DNA of 5,731 bases, from assembly GCA_937894565.1 (NCBI GenBank), contig CALBHK010000463.1, positions 1 to 5,731 of the forward strand, in the 5' to 3' direction. A model generated the notes under the pieces. The model did no database searches. It saw only the letters and a list, made by a program, of their open reading frames with translations, and was not told where the DNA came from. The position numbers were made by a program, and so were the translations under genes. The stretch is from an uncultured Chlamydiae bacterium. GTDB lineage: Bacteria > Chlamydiota > Chlamydiia > Chlamydiales > CALBHK01. This document shows positions 5,727-5,731 of this stretch, in pieces. The stretch's first letter is position 1. Every line of letters starts with the position of its first letter.

Positions 5727-5731
5727 ATTTC

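Overview
The window looks like a chromosomal segment of a member of the Chlamydiae, most likely one of the amoeba-associated 'environmental' lineages (Parachlamydia/Protochlamydia/Neochlamydia type). The reasons are an AT-rich genome, a dnaX gene followed directly by ybaB (a pairing also known in Chlamydia), a downstream gene for a divergent eukaryote-like protein kinase, and interspersed palindromic sequence. The lineage call comes from gene content and protein feel, not from a database search.

Layout. Positions 1-83 hold a small hairpin and no convincing gene. On the minus strand, transcribed right to left, three tightly packed genes form a probable operon: dnaX (3195-1786, DNA polymerase III tau/gamma clamp-loader subunit), ybaB (1783-1472, YbaB/EbfC nucleoid-associated protein) and a 460-residue kinase-like protein (1466-84). 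The gaps are 2 and 5 bases. A divergent intergenic region of about 280 bases (3196-3474) follows. It is dominated by a nested imperfect palindrome centred near 3322, with arms out to 3246/3398 and a further outer 14-base inverted repeat at 3220/3405. On the plus strand, 3475-5604 encodes a 709-residue membrane HD-domain protein of the 7TMR-HD (YqfF/PgpH) family, predicted to degrade cyclic di-AMP. A short ORF with a good ribosome-binding site overlaps its start. Downstream are a CGCAGAG-type dispersed repeat (5643-5689) and a clear intrinsic terminator (5700-5726).

How the parts relate. dnaX and ybaB are housekeeping DNA genes. In many bacteria recR comes next; here a more AT-rich kinase-like accessory gene takes that place. 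The HD protein belongs to a separate, divergent transcription unit.

The most interesting observation is a run of nine A residues in the dnaX coding strand (2060-2052), exactly where the conserved clamp-loader core gives way to a Lys/Glu-rich tail. Both alternative frames stop within 7-15 codons. Slippage there would produce tau-like and gamma-like forms, as known for Thermus and E. coli dnaX. The second is the long palindrome separating the two divergent units.
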